A stretch of DNA of 64,000 bases. Source: Sporomusa ovata DSM 2662. Lineage in GTDB: Bacteria; Bacillota; Negativicutes; Sporomusales; Sporomusaceae. Positions 50,439-57,991 of the stretch are shown piece by piece. The position numbers and the translations under genes were made by a program. Under the pieces are notes generated by a model, which worked only from the letters and a program-made list of their open reading frames with translations, did not search any database and was not told the DNA's origin. Position 1 is the stretch's first letter, and each line of letters starts with the position of its first letter. The stretch covers positions 1 through 64,000 of the forward strand of contig NZ_ASXP01000006.1 of NCBI RefSeq assembly GCF_000445445.1, given 5' to 3'.

Positions 50439-50687
50439 ATGTATACTAATAGTCCTAACGCTAGCATAACTTCGGCATCTACACAAAAGGAAAAATTAAA
50501 TTTACAAGACAACTTTTTAAATCAAGCAATAAACAAGAATATCCCCGTTATTATTCGTTTGGTAAACGGATTTCCAATTAAAGGTTTAGTTAAGGGATTC
50601 GATAGTTTTACTGTTATCTTAGAAACTGAAGGGAAACAACAACTCGTATACAAACATGCTATTTCTACTGTATTACCGCTTAGGTAA
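50439..50687 (+). CDS. hfq: Hfq-like RNA chaperone (extra copy)
   Basis: An 82-residue Sm-like protein. After a ~20-residue variable N-terminus it has NLQDNFLNQAINKNIPVIIRLVNGFPIKGLVKGFDSFTVILE (Sm1) and QQLVYKHAISTVLP (Sm2, with the KHA signature). Hfq forms hexamers that pair small RNAs with mRNAs. It has an excellent binding site (GGGGAGG). A chromosomal hfq normally lies next to miaA/mutL; here it is alone beside a prophage, so this is probably a second, mobile or phage-linked copy. Confidence 0.9.
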   Translation: MYTNSPNASITSASTQKEKLNLQDNFLNQAINKNIPVIIRLVNGFPIKGLVKGFDSFTVILETEGKQQLVYKHAISTVLPLR

Positions 50688-50768
50688 TTTTCCTATAATT
50701 AATGAGGACGGCTCATTATATGATAAATGGCTGTTTTACTTAGTTGCCTGGCATTCTTGGCATAGAAA

Positions 50769-51077
50769 TCACCCAAGATCATTAATATTTAGGATTAGTT
50801 TGTTGCCATTCAGAAGCGTCCCCGGTGGCACACACTTCAGCCTGGATAAGATAAAATTGTAATGTACACATTTATAATCATGAGAAAGAAATAAGTCAAA
50901 AAAGATTGAAATTCCATAGCTGGGCAGCCCGCGATTCCATTCTTCTGAGGCAATCAAAAATTTTGCGTGTAGATAGTTTTGTGGCTCAATTGGCAGATTC
51001 TGCTGTGAGGTTAGCCTTTTTGCGCGAAAAACTTCCGATTGAACGTCCCAATTGACATCCAAAATTGTTCGAAACAA
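50769..51077 (-). CDS. Hypothetical protein under an operator-like palindrome
   Basis: A 102-residue protein starting with TTG at 51077, 6 nt after a perfect GAGGAGGAG binding site. The sequence (QQNLPIEPQNYLHAKFLIASEEW, SIFFDLFLSHDYKCVHYNFILSRLKC) matches no family I recognise. Its promoter (51116-51144) is embedded in a 14-bp inverted repeat, so it is tightly regulated. Confidence 0.65.
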   Translation of the reverse strand: MFRTILDVNWDVQSEVFRAKRLTSQQNLPIEPQNYLHAKFLIASEEWNRGLPSYGISIFFDLFLSHDYKCVHYNFILSRLKCVPPGTLLNGNKLILNINDLG

Positions 51078-51090
51078 AAAAACTCCTCCT

Positions 51091-51144
51091 CGTTACAGAA
51101 CATTCGTTTGTTTTTATTATAGAGCAAATGTTCTGTAGCGTAAA
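51091..51144 (-). promoter_or_regulatory. Promoter with flanking inverted-repeat operator
   Basis: Minus-strand -35 TTTACG (51139-51144), 17-nt spacer, -10 TATAAT (51116-51121). CGTTACAGAACATT (51091-51104) and AATGTTCTGTAGCG (51127-51140) are inverted repeats (13 of 14). One arm lies in the spacer, the other downstream of -10. GAACATTCGTTT within it resembles a Gram-positive SOS box, GAACNNNNGTTT. Confidence 0.7.
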
Positions 51145-51159
51145 GAAGGGATAAAATAG

Positions 51160-51182
51160 AAAAAGCCGCCTGGGTGGCGGCT
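51160..51182 (-). terminator. Minus-strand terminator
   Basis: AGCCGCC/GGCGGCT stem with TGGGT-type 5-nt loop, followed on the minus strand by TTTTT. It ends the transcript of the two small genes at 51198-51542. Confidence 0.88.
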
Positions 51183-51197
51183 CAAGTATTGAGCTTG

Positions 51198-51317
51198 TTA
51201 GTTAGGCGTTGATCTTCTATGGTCTCGAACTTTAGTACCATCATCTTTAGTATATCCTTTAACAACTACAATTTTCTTTTCTTGTGTGCCTCGTACACTT
51301 GTCTTAGTTTTAGCCAT
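51198..51317 (-). CDS. Small basic protein
   Basis: A 39-residue protein (MAKTKTSVRGTQEKKIVVVK, then GYTKDDGTKVRDHRRSTPN). A perfect GGAGGTGA lies 6 nt before ATG, and a terminator follows the stop. The pattern resembles short nucleic-acid-binding proteins; the family is not known to me. Confidence 0.72.
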   Translation of the reverse strand: MAKTKTSVRGTQEKKIVVVKGYTKDDGTKVRDHRRSTPN

Positions 51318-51392
51318 AAATTTCACCTCCAACATTTATTTATACGCAAAGGGTCACTGGAAACGCCTTCGCGCAATTCATTATTTTATCTC

Positions 51393-51542
51393 TTAGCCTT
51401 TATTACTACGTTTTACTGGAAACCGCCAGTATTCATAACCGTAGTTTGCAGCTACCATAAGTTGACCCCAACGGTTAATATACTGCTTACAAAAAATCCA
51501 TCCGCTTGATTCTTTATCGGTTTTATTTGTTTTCTTATTCAA
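51393..51542 (-). CDS. Small Trp/Tyr-rich protein
   Basis: A 49-residue protein starting with TTG at 51542, 8 nt after AAAGGAG. Its core (SGWIFCKQYINRWGQLMVAA, then NYGYEYWRFPVKRS) is aromatic and basic. It precedes the 39-residue gene by 75 nt in the same direction. I do not recognise it; the clean binding site and coding pattern support translation. Confidence 0.6.
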   Translation of the reverse strand: MNKKTNKTDKESSGWIFCKQYINRWGQLMVAANYGYEYWRFPVKRSNKG

Positions 51543-51592
51543 TGTAATAGGCTCCTTTCTTTAGACGCCCATTGCCAAAAGTTCCAGACTAT

Positions 51593-51725
51593 GATAAACT
51601 ATTAGTCAAATGATTTTCTTAAGTTTATCCAGCAACACAGACTGTGAACTTCTTATCACTGAAGCGGGAACTTCAGGAGATAAGGCGATGGTCGCCAAGC
51701 ATTTAGCCGCTTGGTGGCTTTTTTT
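51593..51725 (+). ncRNA. Candidate structured RNA ending in a terminator
   Basis: On the plus strand GATAAACT (51593-51600) pairs with AGTTTATC (51622-51629). Next is the compound stem TTATC-A-CTGAAG / CTTCAG-GA-GATAA (51653-51683) with a 6-nt loop. Last is a 10-bp terminator stem GTCGCCAAGC/GCTTGGTGGC (51691-51718) followed by seven T. No downstream plus-strand gene exists. It may be a small RNA; I match it to no known class. The surrounding 51543-51812 has no protein gene. Confidence 0.55.
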
Positions 51726-51812
51726 GTATGTTACACATTTAACAGTCCTCCATTTTATTTTCTTCGTACCATTTCACCACATTTAAGTGAATTCCCTAAT
51801 AAATTTTTTTGC

Positions 51813-52391
51813 CTATGAAGGCAAAAAATAAATATGTTGCTTTCCCGAATTATCAATAACTTCTTCACGCAAAATTAGCCGATGGTCATATAGCTTTTTT
51901 AATCGATTACTAGCGCTATTAATTGCTATTCCTTTCAATTCGGCAATCTCTCTCGCAGTAGTTTTCCTTTTTTCGAATAAAAGCTTTAGAGTTTCTTCAA
52001 GATTACGCTCTAATTTTCCAAGATATGATAAGTCCTCACCTTGATAATATAATATTTGCAATCGATTTCCTCGCTGTTCCCGCAAAGCAATTGCAGCAGT
52101 TAAATTTTCCAAAGTAGGCTCACTTACATTGCTTATCATTATTATTCGATCACTTACTTTGCTTATTAGATATGACTGCACTTCGAGTACAATTTCGTCT
52201 ACAAATGACACATCACATATTTCAATTCCTGTAAAGTCCAAATTTATAGCATTTCGCACTGGAAGTAGTCGGATTTGATAAAGCAACTTATCTCTAACTT
52301 CTTTACCTAATGGTCGGAATGTAAGAACATTTGTAGAAGTAATTCCGGTCTCAGCAGCGGCGTCCCTAATATAAATCTTTTGTATATTCAT
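51813..52391 (-). CDS. STAS-like (DUF4325) protein with winged helix
   Basis: A 192-residue protein. Residues 20-110 match the STAS-like DUF4325 fold: GKEVRDKLLYQIRLLP, NLDFTGIEICDVSFVDEIVLEV and IIMISNVSEPTLENLTAAI. The C-terminal ~65 residues form a winged helix (RKTTAREIAELKGIAINSASNRLKKLYDHRLI). It follows a STAS/HATPase gene in the same direction. The pair looks like a partner-switching module in which the ATPase could act on the STAS protein. Targets are unknown. Confidence 0.8.
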   Translation of the reverse strand: MNIQKIYIRDAAAETGITSTNVLTFRPLGKEVRDKLLYQIRLLPVRNAINLDFTGIEICDVSFVDEIVLEVQSYLISKVSDRIIMISNVSEPTLENLTAAIALREQRGNRLQILYYQGEDLSYLGKLERNLEETLKLLFEKRKTTAREIAELKGIAINSASNRLKKLYDHRLILREEVIDNSGKQHIYFLPS

Positions 52392-52458
52392 TCGCCCACC
52401 CCTTCACCGTAATTTAGTGAAACCATTAATTATATTATAAATAATAAGCCATATCTTG

Positions 52459-53355
52459 TCAATATAGTATTTCTAAATTTGGTCTCGGTTTAGGATGCAA
52501 ATTTATTGAGCATTGGGTGCCGGAAAAGTTATATAAAAAATCATGCCTTGAAAATTTATTATTCTCGATTTTAACTACACCTTTACCTGAACGTAAAAAA
52601 AGCTGACCTTTATAATTATCTGTAATTTGACGAACTCTTCTTAGCCCCATTCCTCCAGTACCATCGAGTCGTCCACTTAATCCCAATAAAGCTCGTTCAA
52701 TATAATAACTGTCGAATTTCTTCTCAATATTATGCACCTGGGTAATATGTTTCCGAATCCCGATTCCTATATCCCCTATAGCAATTGAAACACCAATCTC
52801 TCCTCGCTCGTATAACTGTAATACATAATAACATTCGCTTATTTCTCCCGGTAAAACACTGTGCTCAATGCTATTTCCACATATTTCCATGAGGACATTA
52901 GTTACACTGTCACAATAATCATCATACATGCTATCTGGAAACCACTCTTTTAATATCATTCTTGTTTTAGCAATTACACTAGATATTTCATGTGGGCATT
53001 CCAAACGTGTAATTTCTATAATTCGCTTTGAATTATTATTTCTGTTTAACTTTTGCCACCAAGGTAGCTCTTCCAATGTATAAACAAACTTAAACTTAAA
53101 AAAATCAATTCGTTCAAGATATGACAGTAACGATTTATTAATATCTACTATTCTTACTGGTTGTTTTGTTATTTTTGCACCCTCTAAGGCCGTTAATAGT
53201 AACATAATTATCCCTGCAGGCCTTAAAAAAGAAACATATTGAAGACTAATGACAAGCTCTTGACCTAAGTTTAGGTCTATGAGCGTTTTAAACAGTTCAT
53301 CCGTTGCCTGCGTCCAAATGTTTAATAAAGGGAAAAAAACTAATTTTTGTTCCAT
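52459..53355 (-). CDS. STAS-like domain fused to HATPase_c (anti-sigma-like kinase)
   Basis: A 298-residue protein. The N-terminal ~90 residues resemble a STAS or MlaB-like fold (LGQELVISLQYVSFLRPAGIIML). From about residue 135 it is a GHKL ATPase: SVTNVLMEICGNSIEHSV (N box), IGDIGIGIRKHI (G1 box) and DGTGGMGLRRVRQITDNYKGQL (G2 box). The start at 53355 follows GGAGG. With the next gene it may form a switch like SpoIIAB-SpoIIAA, or a defence-associated pair. It lacks the phospho-acceptor His of sensor kinases. Confidence 0.85.
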   Translation of the reverse strand: MEQKLVFFPLLNIWTQATDELFKTLIDLNLGQELVISLQYVSFLRPAGIIMLLLTALEGAKITKQPVRIVDINKSLLSYLERIDFFKFKFVYTLEELPWWQKLNRNNNSKRIIEITRLECPHEISSVIAKTRMILKEWFPDSMYDDYCDSVTNVLMEICGNSIEHSVLPGEISECYYVLQLYERGEIGVSIAIGDIGIGIRKHITQVHNIEKKFDSYYIERALLGLSGRLDGTGGMGLRRVRQITDNYKGQLFLRSGKGVVKIENNKFSRHDFLYNFSGTQCSINLHPKPRPNLEILY

Positions 53356-53470
53356 AATCCGGTACCTCCACGAAACCAACTTGTAAACATTTTACACTAT
53401 TTTGAATAATAAAAAAAGCCCACCCCCAACTGTCAGGCTGAGCTATAGGGTATTAATATCCAAAACACAA

Positions 53471-53502
53471 AGTACCCAGCGGTATGGCAGTCGCTGGGTA
53501 CT
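53471..53502. terminator. Bidirectional terminator
   Basis: A perfect 11-bp stem AGTACCCAGCG/CGCTGGGTACT with a 10-nt loop, with short A and T flanks. It separates the FliG-like gene from the STAS/HATPase gene. Confidence 0.75.
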
Positions 53503-53531
53503 TTTATATAGGAGAGAGCGGCGGAAAGCTG

Positions 53532-53810
53532 CTAATCATAACGTCGGTCCCCTTTATCACTTATCTTGCTGCCATTAAATAAAAATCGTAGAACAGTTAA
53601 TATTTCAGAAGGTCTCATGTTTTCTTCAAAGCCTAACTCTTTAAACTCTGCCCAGACGCTTTTTTGAAATTCTGGTGAAACCGCCGATAGGCTCCGAATT
53701 TCAGAAACAACAGCTTTGATTTCACTATTATCCATTAACTCAAGGATACTTTGGCCTTTTTTCATGCCAAGCATCATAAGAAAAACAGCCACCTTTTTTA
53801 CCGGTAACAA
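53532..53810 (-). CDS. Orphan FliG N-terminal-like protein
   Basis: A 92-residue protein starting with TTG at 53810, 7 nt after GGGAGGT. KKVAVFLMMLGMKKGQSILELMDNSEIKAVVSEIRSLSAVSPEFQKSVWAEFKELG resembles the N-terminal domain of flagellar motor switch FliG (KVAILLMSLGEE... then EEF). The middle and C-terminal FliG domains are absent and no flagellar genes are nearby. It may be a regulatory fragment or an unrelated helical protein. Confidence 0.55.
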   Translation of the reverse strand: MLPVKKVAVFLMMLGMKKGQSILELMDNSEIKAVVSEIRSLSAVSPEFQKSVWAEFKELGFEENMRPSEILTVLRFLFNGSKISDKGDRRYD

Positions 53811-53895
53811 AAAGACTACCTCCCGAGAAGTTTAATAGCAGATGATAAACTGCACCCCATAGGTAGCTCGTCGCCACCTATGGGGTCTCACTTTT

Positions 53896-54102
53896 TTACA
53901 ATATTTCGTTGGAAGTGATCTGTACGGAAAAGTCACCTTTGCTTGTCCGTTTAATGACGCCTTTCTTACCGGCACCATCATCGACCGTTATGGCCTGAAG
54001 ATTATGAGCCATCATAAAGTTAAGTGCATCCTGTTTCACGAAAGCTTCCCAACTCACCTTTTTTGAATTAGCTTGTTCTTCTTTTATTACATCTTCTGTC
54101 AC
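53896..54102 (-). CDS. Small hypothetical protein
   Basis: A 68-residue protein: KKVSWEAFVKQDALNFMMAHNLQAITVDDGAGKKGVIKRT, then SKGDFSVQITSNEIL. Short proteins with this VTVDDG...ITS-IL pattern are familiar in Negativicutes and Clostridia but have no known role. A ribosome binding site (AGGGAGAG) precedes the ATG. It lies upstream of the FliG-like gene in the same direction. Confidence 0.65.
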   Translation of the reverse strand: MTEDVIKEEQANSKKVSWEAFVKQDALNFMMAHNLQAITVDDGAGKKGVIKRTSKGDFSVQITSNEIL

Positions 54103-54637
54103 AAAAATCTCTCCCTTTTCTGCATGATAATGCCAGCAACATCCCCCCTAGGCAGGACTTTATTGCTGACATCATTTTCGGCAACCACTGAAAAGATCAT
54201 TAGTATTACCAAAAACATCCACTATTTCTTTTCGCCAATAAAAAGCTTATTTTCTTTCACTAGTTTTGAATGAACGAGAATATTGACAGAAATCATAATC
54301 AATATGGTCAACCCTCAATAGTATAGAAATAAAGCATCCCTCTTGTATCTATTGCCAAATCATAGGAAACAGAAGAATCGTCACCTTGTATTCTTCCGGA
54401 CGTCTAAATAGTGGCTCTTGGAGAAACGGGGAACGTAATTATGAGGATATTCCCAGTCTCCGCTGAGCTTAATGTTCATGAGGAGTTGGTATTAACCAAG
54501 GGACCTATTTTAAAGAAATTTGGGCATAAGCTCAATATTCAGTATGTACCAAAGGCTGGGTATTTGAGGAGGAAGTAGATTTACGATTACAGCTGTTACC
54601 GGTGATAAGGTATTCTTTATAGTTTTTAAACCGAATA
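54103..54637. other. Gene-poor stretch with a degraded repeat
   Basis: No full gene. A remnant at 54441-54575 is related to one at 55405-55535 on the other side of the lysozyme gene. The rest is AT-rich spacer. Confidence 0.6.
54441..54575 (+). pseudogene. Remnant ORF, left copy of a diverged repeat
   Basis: A 44-residue open frame (MRIFPVSAELNVHEELVLTK, then GPILKKFGHKLNIQYVPKAGY) with no binding site. Its middle matches the right copy at 55405-55535 (AAKLNVHEELAIIKEAILK). It seems to be the tail of an unidentified gene. Confidence 0.5.
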
Positions 54638-55345
54638 CTAATGAAAAGTTAATTTTCTCAACTCCTCATAATCCTTAGCATAAATATTGATGTCAACGAA
54701 GGTGTCAATTCCTTTAATTCGCCCTCGATTGCAATATTGCCAAAAACTCCACTCACGACCATCACTAAGTCTTGGCGTTTTAATAACGTCCCTTATCCAG
54801 ATAGGATAATCGGTAAATTCGTTTTTAATATATTTATCATATAAAGGATAAACCACATAGATAATTGGTTTTTGTTTATAATGAGATTCTAGCTCATCTA
54901 AGAAAGTTTTTAGTTCTTCCTCCTTTAATCCATCTTCTTCAACATCAACAACAGGCGGGAGACTTCCTTTTTCAGCCGGAACAATACTTTCAAAATTTCG
55001 TGCTTGCGCCAATCCAGAACTTGTAGTTCTAAAGTAATGATATGCGCCTCTTAATATTCCGCGATTATTAGATTCATCCCAATTTTTTCTAAAATAACTA
55101 TCTTGATAATCCATACCCTCTGAAGCTTTAATAAAAACAAAATGCAATCCTTTATTATGAGCGACAGTTTCCCAGTTGATCATTCCTTGATAAGCCGAAA
55201 CATCAATTCCTTGTACTTGATATTTGTTTGCAAAGTAGCTGTTTGGCCAAATATAGCCATTATAAATAAGAAAACCAAAAATTCCAATGCTTAGACCAGC
55301 TAAGTAAATAATCTTGGCTAGTCTTTGTTTTATTTGTCTTTTCAT
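54638..55345 (-). CDS. GH25 lysozyme with N-terminal membrane anchor
   Basis: A 235-residue muramidase. Residues 10-28 form a membrane anchor (KIIYLAGLSIGIFGFLIYNG). The GH25 domain then has VQGIDVSAYQGMINWETVA (catalytic Asp in GIDVS), FVFIKASEGMDYQD, YHYFRTTSS, PPVVDVEEDGL (catalytic Asp/Glu) and WSFWQYCNRGRIKGIDTFVDINIYA. It cuts the MurNAc-GlcNAc bond. It is flanked by two diverged remnant repeats and is not in the prophage lysis cassette, so it may be an independent accessory gene. Confidence 0.92.
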   Translation of the reverse strand: MKRQIKQRLAKIIYLAGLSIGIFGFLIYNGYIWPNSYFANKYQVQGIDVSAYQGMINWETVAHNKGLHFVFIKASEGMDYQDSYFRKNWDESNNRGILRGAYHYFRTTSSGLAQARNFESIVPAEKGSLPPVVDVEEDGLKEEELKTFLDELESHYKQKPIIYVVYPLYDKYIKNEFTDYPIWIRDVIKTPRLSDGREWSFWQYCNRGRIKGIDTFVDINIYAKDYEELRKLTFH

Positions 55346-55404
55346 CGTTAACTTTCCTCTTTGACATGTATAATGCGTACAACATTTTTTTATATCCCGC
55401 TAGA

Positions 55405-55535
55405 ATGCAGTACACTTATGCCCAGATTGCCGCTAAGCTCAATGTTCATGAAGAGCTTGCGATAATTAAGGAGGCTATTTTGAAGAGGTAGGGCATAAGC
55501 TTAATCTTCCGTATGTGCCTAAGGTAGGTATTTAG
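55405..55535 (+). pseudogene. Remnant ORF, right copy of a diverged repeat
   Basis: The frame MQYTYAQIAAKLNVHEELAI, then IKEAILKR, ends at TAG (55491). The similarity to the left copy continues past the stop in another frame (GHKLNLPYVPKVGI-like). About 80% identical by eye to 54450-54570 over ~120 bp. Confidence 0.5.
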
Positions 55536-55570
55536 GGAAACCTCACTCAAAAGGTAACGTAATCAAACAC

Positions 55571-56929
55571 TTACCTTTTACTTCTTTTTCTGCCATACAA
55601 CCTGTCGATTTGCTCCTGAACCTGTTCAAATTTTCTATACCCTTGTGAATGCAAGCCAACAGCAGCTAGTATCAGCCATGATGCATACTGGCAAACATCC
55701 CGCAATTCGTCAGGCATAACCTGACGAGAAAGTCCACTGTGAGTTATGCGACTTCTCTTATCATAAAGGTCTTTTACCCTTTTATATGTTGACCAAAATT
55801 CCGTTACACTTACAAACCTATATCCTGTGTAGACGATCAGAACAGCCGTGCCTTTTAAAACACTTTGAGTTACTTCATCTTTATTAGGTGGAATTAAACT
55901 TTCTATAGCAGTCCAATACTTCCATAATGCAACATCAGCAGCCCATTCATGTTGTGCCTCACCTATCCAATGTATAGAAGTAAGTATAGCTTCTTCCCAT
56001 TCCATTCGACTATTGCATTTCATTATCTCACCCAAACTATCTAAGAAATAGCACTCTCCCCAAGTGTCAATAGTCTTTTTACTAATTGGAAAATTATTTC
56101 GTATCTTCTTAGAAGGTGAATATGCCAGATAAGTACTATTGTTTTCGGGATTTCTCCTTAAGAAGCAACCTGATTCCTGCGTTGTTTTAATATCATAATA
56201 AACCTTCCACTTGTTGTCATACACATATTCACTATTTATGTAACAAAACATGAATCTAATATAATTAAGCGATTCCTCTACCTTCTCCCTAGCTAAACCC
56301 TCAGCATGATCCTTATCCCCGAGAGCCATACATTTTACTACTACTTTATTCGCAAAGTTTTTATCTAGAAAAGGAACTACCGAAATCCTATAAAAATCAT
56401 TAATGTCTGGCTCAGCTTTAAATTTTTTATAATACTCGTTATTAAAATTAAAAAATATCAAGTCACCTATTGCAAATTCATTTATATCTATCAGGTCAAT
56501 TCCTTCGATGGCCCAGTAAAATTCATAGCTTCGCACTTCTGAAAAAATACTATTTATTATTAATTCTAGTCTTTGCTGAAACGATATCAGTTTTTCTTCC
56601 TTGTCAGATGTGATTGTATCTCTAATTGCCACTTCAACATTTTTCCACACTGAATTATAGGAAACCATGTTGCTTATTTCAGAGATCTGATATAAATTGT
56701 TGACTAACTCTCTCAATTTCGGTTGGTTTTTATCATTAAAATACCATTCTTCGCCATTTATGTTTAAATGTGCTTTAGATATACTAGCAATTTTTTTATA
56801 ATCATCGATATTACGGGGAATATCAAAGTTTTTCCTTGAAGTAAGCTGAGGCCACAAACTGCGCATAGCCCTTATATTTTTATCATTTCGAATATCTGAT
56901 AAGATTTCCGAACCTCTCGGAATGTCCAT
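55571..56929 (-). CDS. ApeA-like HEPN domain protein (probable antiphage RNase)
   Basis: A 452-residue protein. The C-terminal ~110 residues look like an Apea-type HEPN domain: ALWKYWTAIESLIPPNKDE, then YKRVKDLYDKRSRITHSGLSRQVM with RSRITH as the R-x4-H RNase motif. The N-terminal region is not recognised and may sense infection. ApeA-type proteins are abortive-infection RNases; the assignment here is by motif and by its position beside a restriction locus. The start at 56929 follows AGGAGG. Confidence 0.72.
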   Translation of the reverse strand: MDIPRGSEILSDIRNDKNIRAMRSLWPQLTSRKNFDIPRNIDDYKKIASISKAHLNINGEEWYFNDKNQPKLRELVNNLYQISEISNMVSYNSVWKNVEVAIRDTITSDKEEKLISFQQRLELIINSIFSEVRSYEFYWAIEGIDLIDINEFAIGDLIFFNFNNEYYKKFKAEPDINDFYRISVVPFLDKNFANKVVVKCMALGDKDHAEGLAREKVEESLNYIRFMFCYINSEYVYDNKWKVYYDIKTTQESGCFLRRNPENNSTYLAYSPSKKIRNNFPISKKTIDTWGECYFLDSLGEIMKCNSRMEWEEAILTSIHWIGEAQHEWAADVALWKYWTAIESLIPPNKDEVTQSVLKGTAVLIVYTGYRFVSVTEFWSTYKRVKDLYDKRSRITHSGLSRQVMPDELRDVCQYASWLILAAVGLHSQGYRKFEQVQEQIDRLYGRKRSKR

Positions 56930-57089
56930 ACCTTCCACTCCTCCTTGGCAAATCTACACAGATAAAATTATAATGTCCTTCTTCGTTATATCAAACTGTT
57001 CTTTCTTCAATAATCTCCATCAAAATACTCATAAAATATCGTAATAGCAGTTTTTCAATACCAACTTATCAAAAGATGTATTGCCGATT

Positions 57090-57267
57090 TTACTTGGTGT
57101 AAACATTCAGCCCGATCTTGACTTCATTCCTGTTGGGAACAGATATATTACCTTCTGTAGAGGCAATAATGGTAGACTTGCCACTGCTAGACTTACCGAA
57201 GGTTTTAGAGAGGTCCTACCTTGATAGTCAAAATATCGCCATTAACGATCATTTCCATGTTTTTCAT
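57090..57267 (-). pseudogene. Small conserved protein, frameshifted
   Basis: The start at 57267 has GGAGG and reads MKNMEMIVNGDILTIKV. A surplus G near 57214 leads to a TAA. In the next frame it continues KTFGKSSSGKSTIIASTEGN, then ISVPNRNEVKIGLNVYTK, to 57090. A conserved ~58-residue protein of Negativicutes and Clostridia (function unknown) seems to be the original. Confidence 0.7.
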
Positions 57268-57271
57268 ATTC

Positions 57272-57991
57272 TTAGCCTCCAATGTAATTGTGCAGTTCGC
57301 TATAATCCGCACGAAGATAAATCTTAAAATCCGCAATCTTTATCCCATACCGCTGCAGCATACTAATAACACCGTTTCGAATTGAGTTTGCATTACGATT
57401 AGTCTCAACATAAAATTCTGCATTGGCAATCTTGATCGGCTTACGCATAGCAGCTTGGGACGATAATGAGAAATAATGAACCTTACGACCGTTCATATCT
57501 TCATCTGTAACAAAGCTTTTCATTTTCTTTGGGTCTTTGCTGTAGAGAATTTCAACTGTTTTTAATAGCATCTCCTGCCATGTATTCACCATAATTTTGT
57601 CGCTTTCAATTTGAAAAGCAAAAGGACGTTTGTTGGTAAGGTTCTCATATAGCGTATATTCAATGTTACTATCCACTCGATATTTTTCATAATCCGGTAA
57701 GATTTTTTCTTCTTCGGGCTCATCTTTTACAACATCTGGTATGACATCTAGTTCAAGTAAATTCCGAAAGTCTTGTATCTTATCCTCATATACTGTTATT
57801 TCTTGACTTACTTCAGCTAGCTGGCTGAGTAATTTAAAATCTTTGTTAGTGTTGGCCTGTAACAATTCAGTTCCGATATCTAGTCTGGTACTATTTAAAA
57901 TGTCGCTTAGCAAATCTAGTGCTTCCGAAATATCAATCGCACGGTTTGGTAGTATATTTTTGATAGCCGTAGAAATTTGTTCAGCAGTCAT
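57272..57991 (-). CDS. Hypothetical protein following the type I restriction genes
   Basis: A 239-residue protein. The N-terminal ~100 residues are helical (AEQISTAIKNILPNRAIDI, ALDLLSDILNSTRL), with an acidic linker (KDEPEEEKILPD). The C-terminal domain has WQEMLLKTVEILYSKDPKKM, FYVETNRNANSIRNGVISML and IKIADFKIYLRADYSEL. I do not recognise the family. It lies 100 nt after hsdR in the same direction and might be a restriction-linked accessory. Confidence 0.75.
   Translation of the reverse strand: MTAEQISTAIKNILPNRAIDISEALDLLSDILNSTRLDIGTELLQANTNKDFKLLSQLAEVSQEITVYEDKIQDFRNLLELDVIPDVVKDEPEEEKILPDYEKYRVDSNIEYTLYENLTNKRPFAFQIESDKIMVNTWQEMLLKTVEILYSKDPKKMKSFVTDEDMNGRKVHYFSLSSQAAMRKPIKIANAEFYVETNRNANSIRNGVISMLQRYGIKIADFKIYLRADYSELHNYIGG

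Noticed and set aside
51593..51725. Fluoride or c-di-GMP riboswitch
   Set aside because: GGCGATGG looks like part of the fluoride motif, but it belongs to the terminator arm and the other conserved blocks are missing; no gene follows.
57118..57327. Plus-strand frame of 69 codons
   Set aside because: It is the complement of the frameshifted small protein at 57090-57267.
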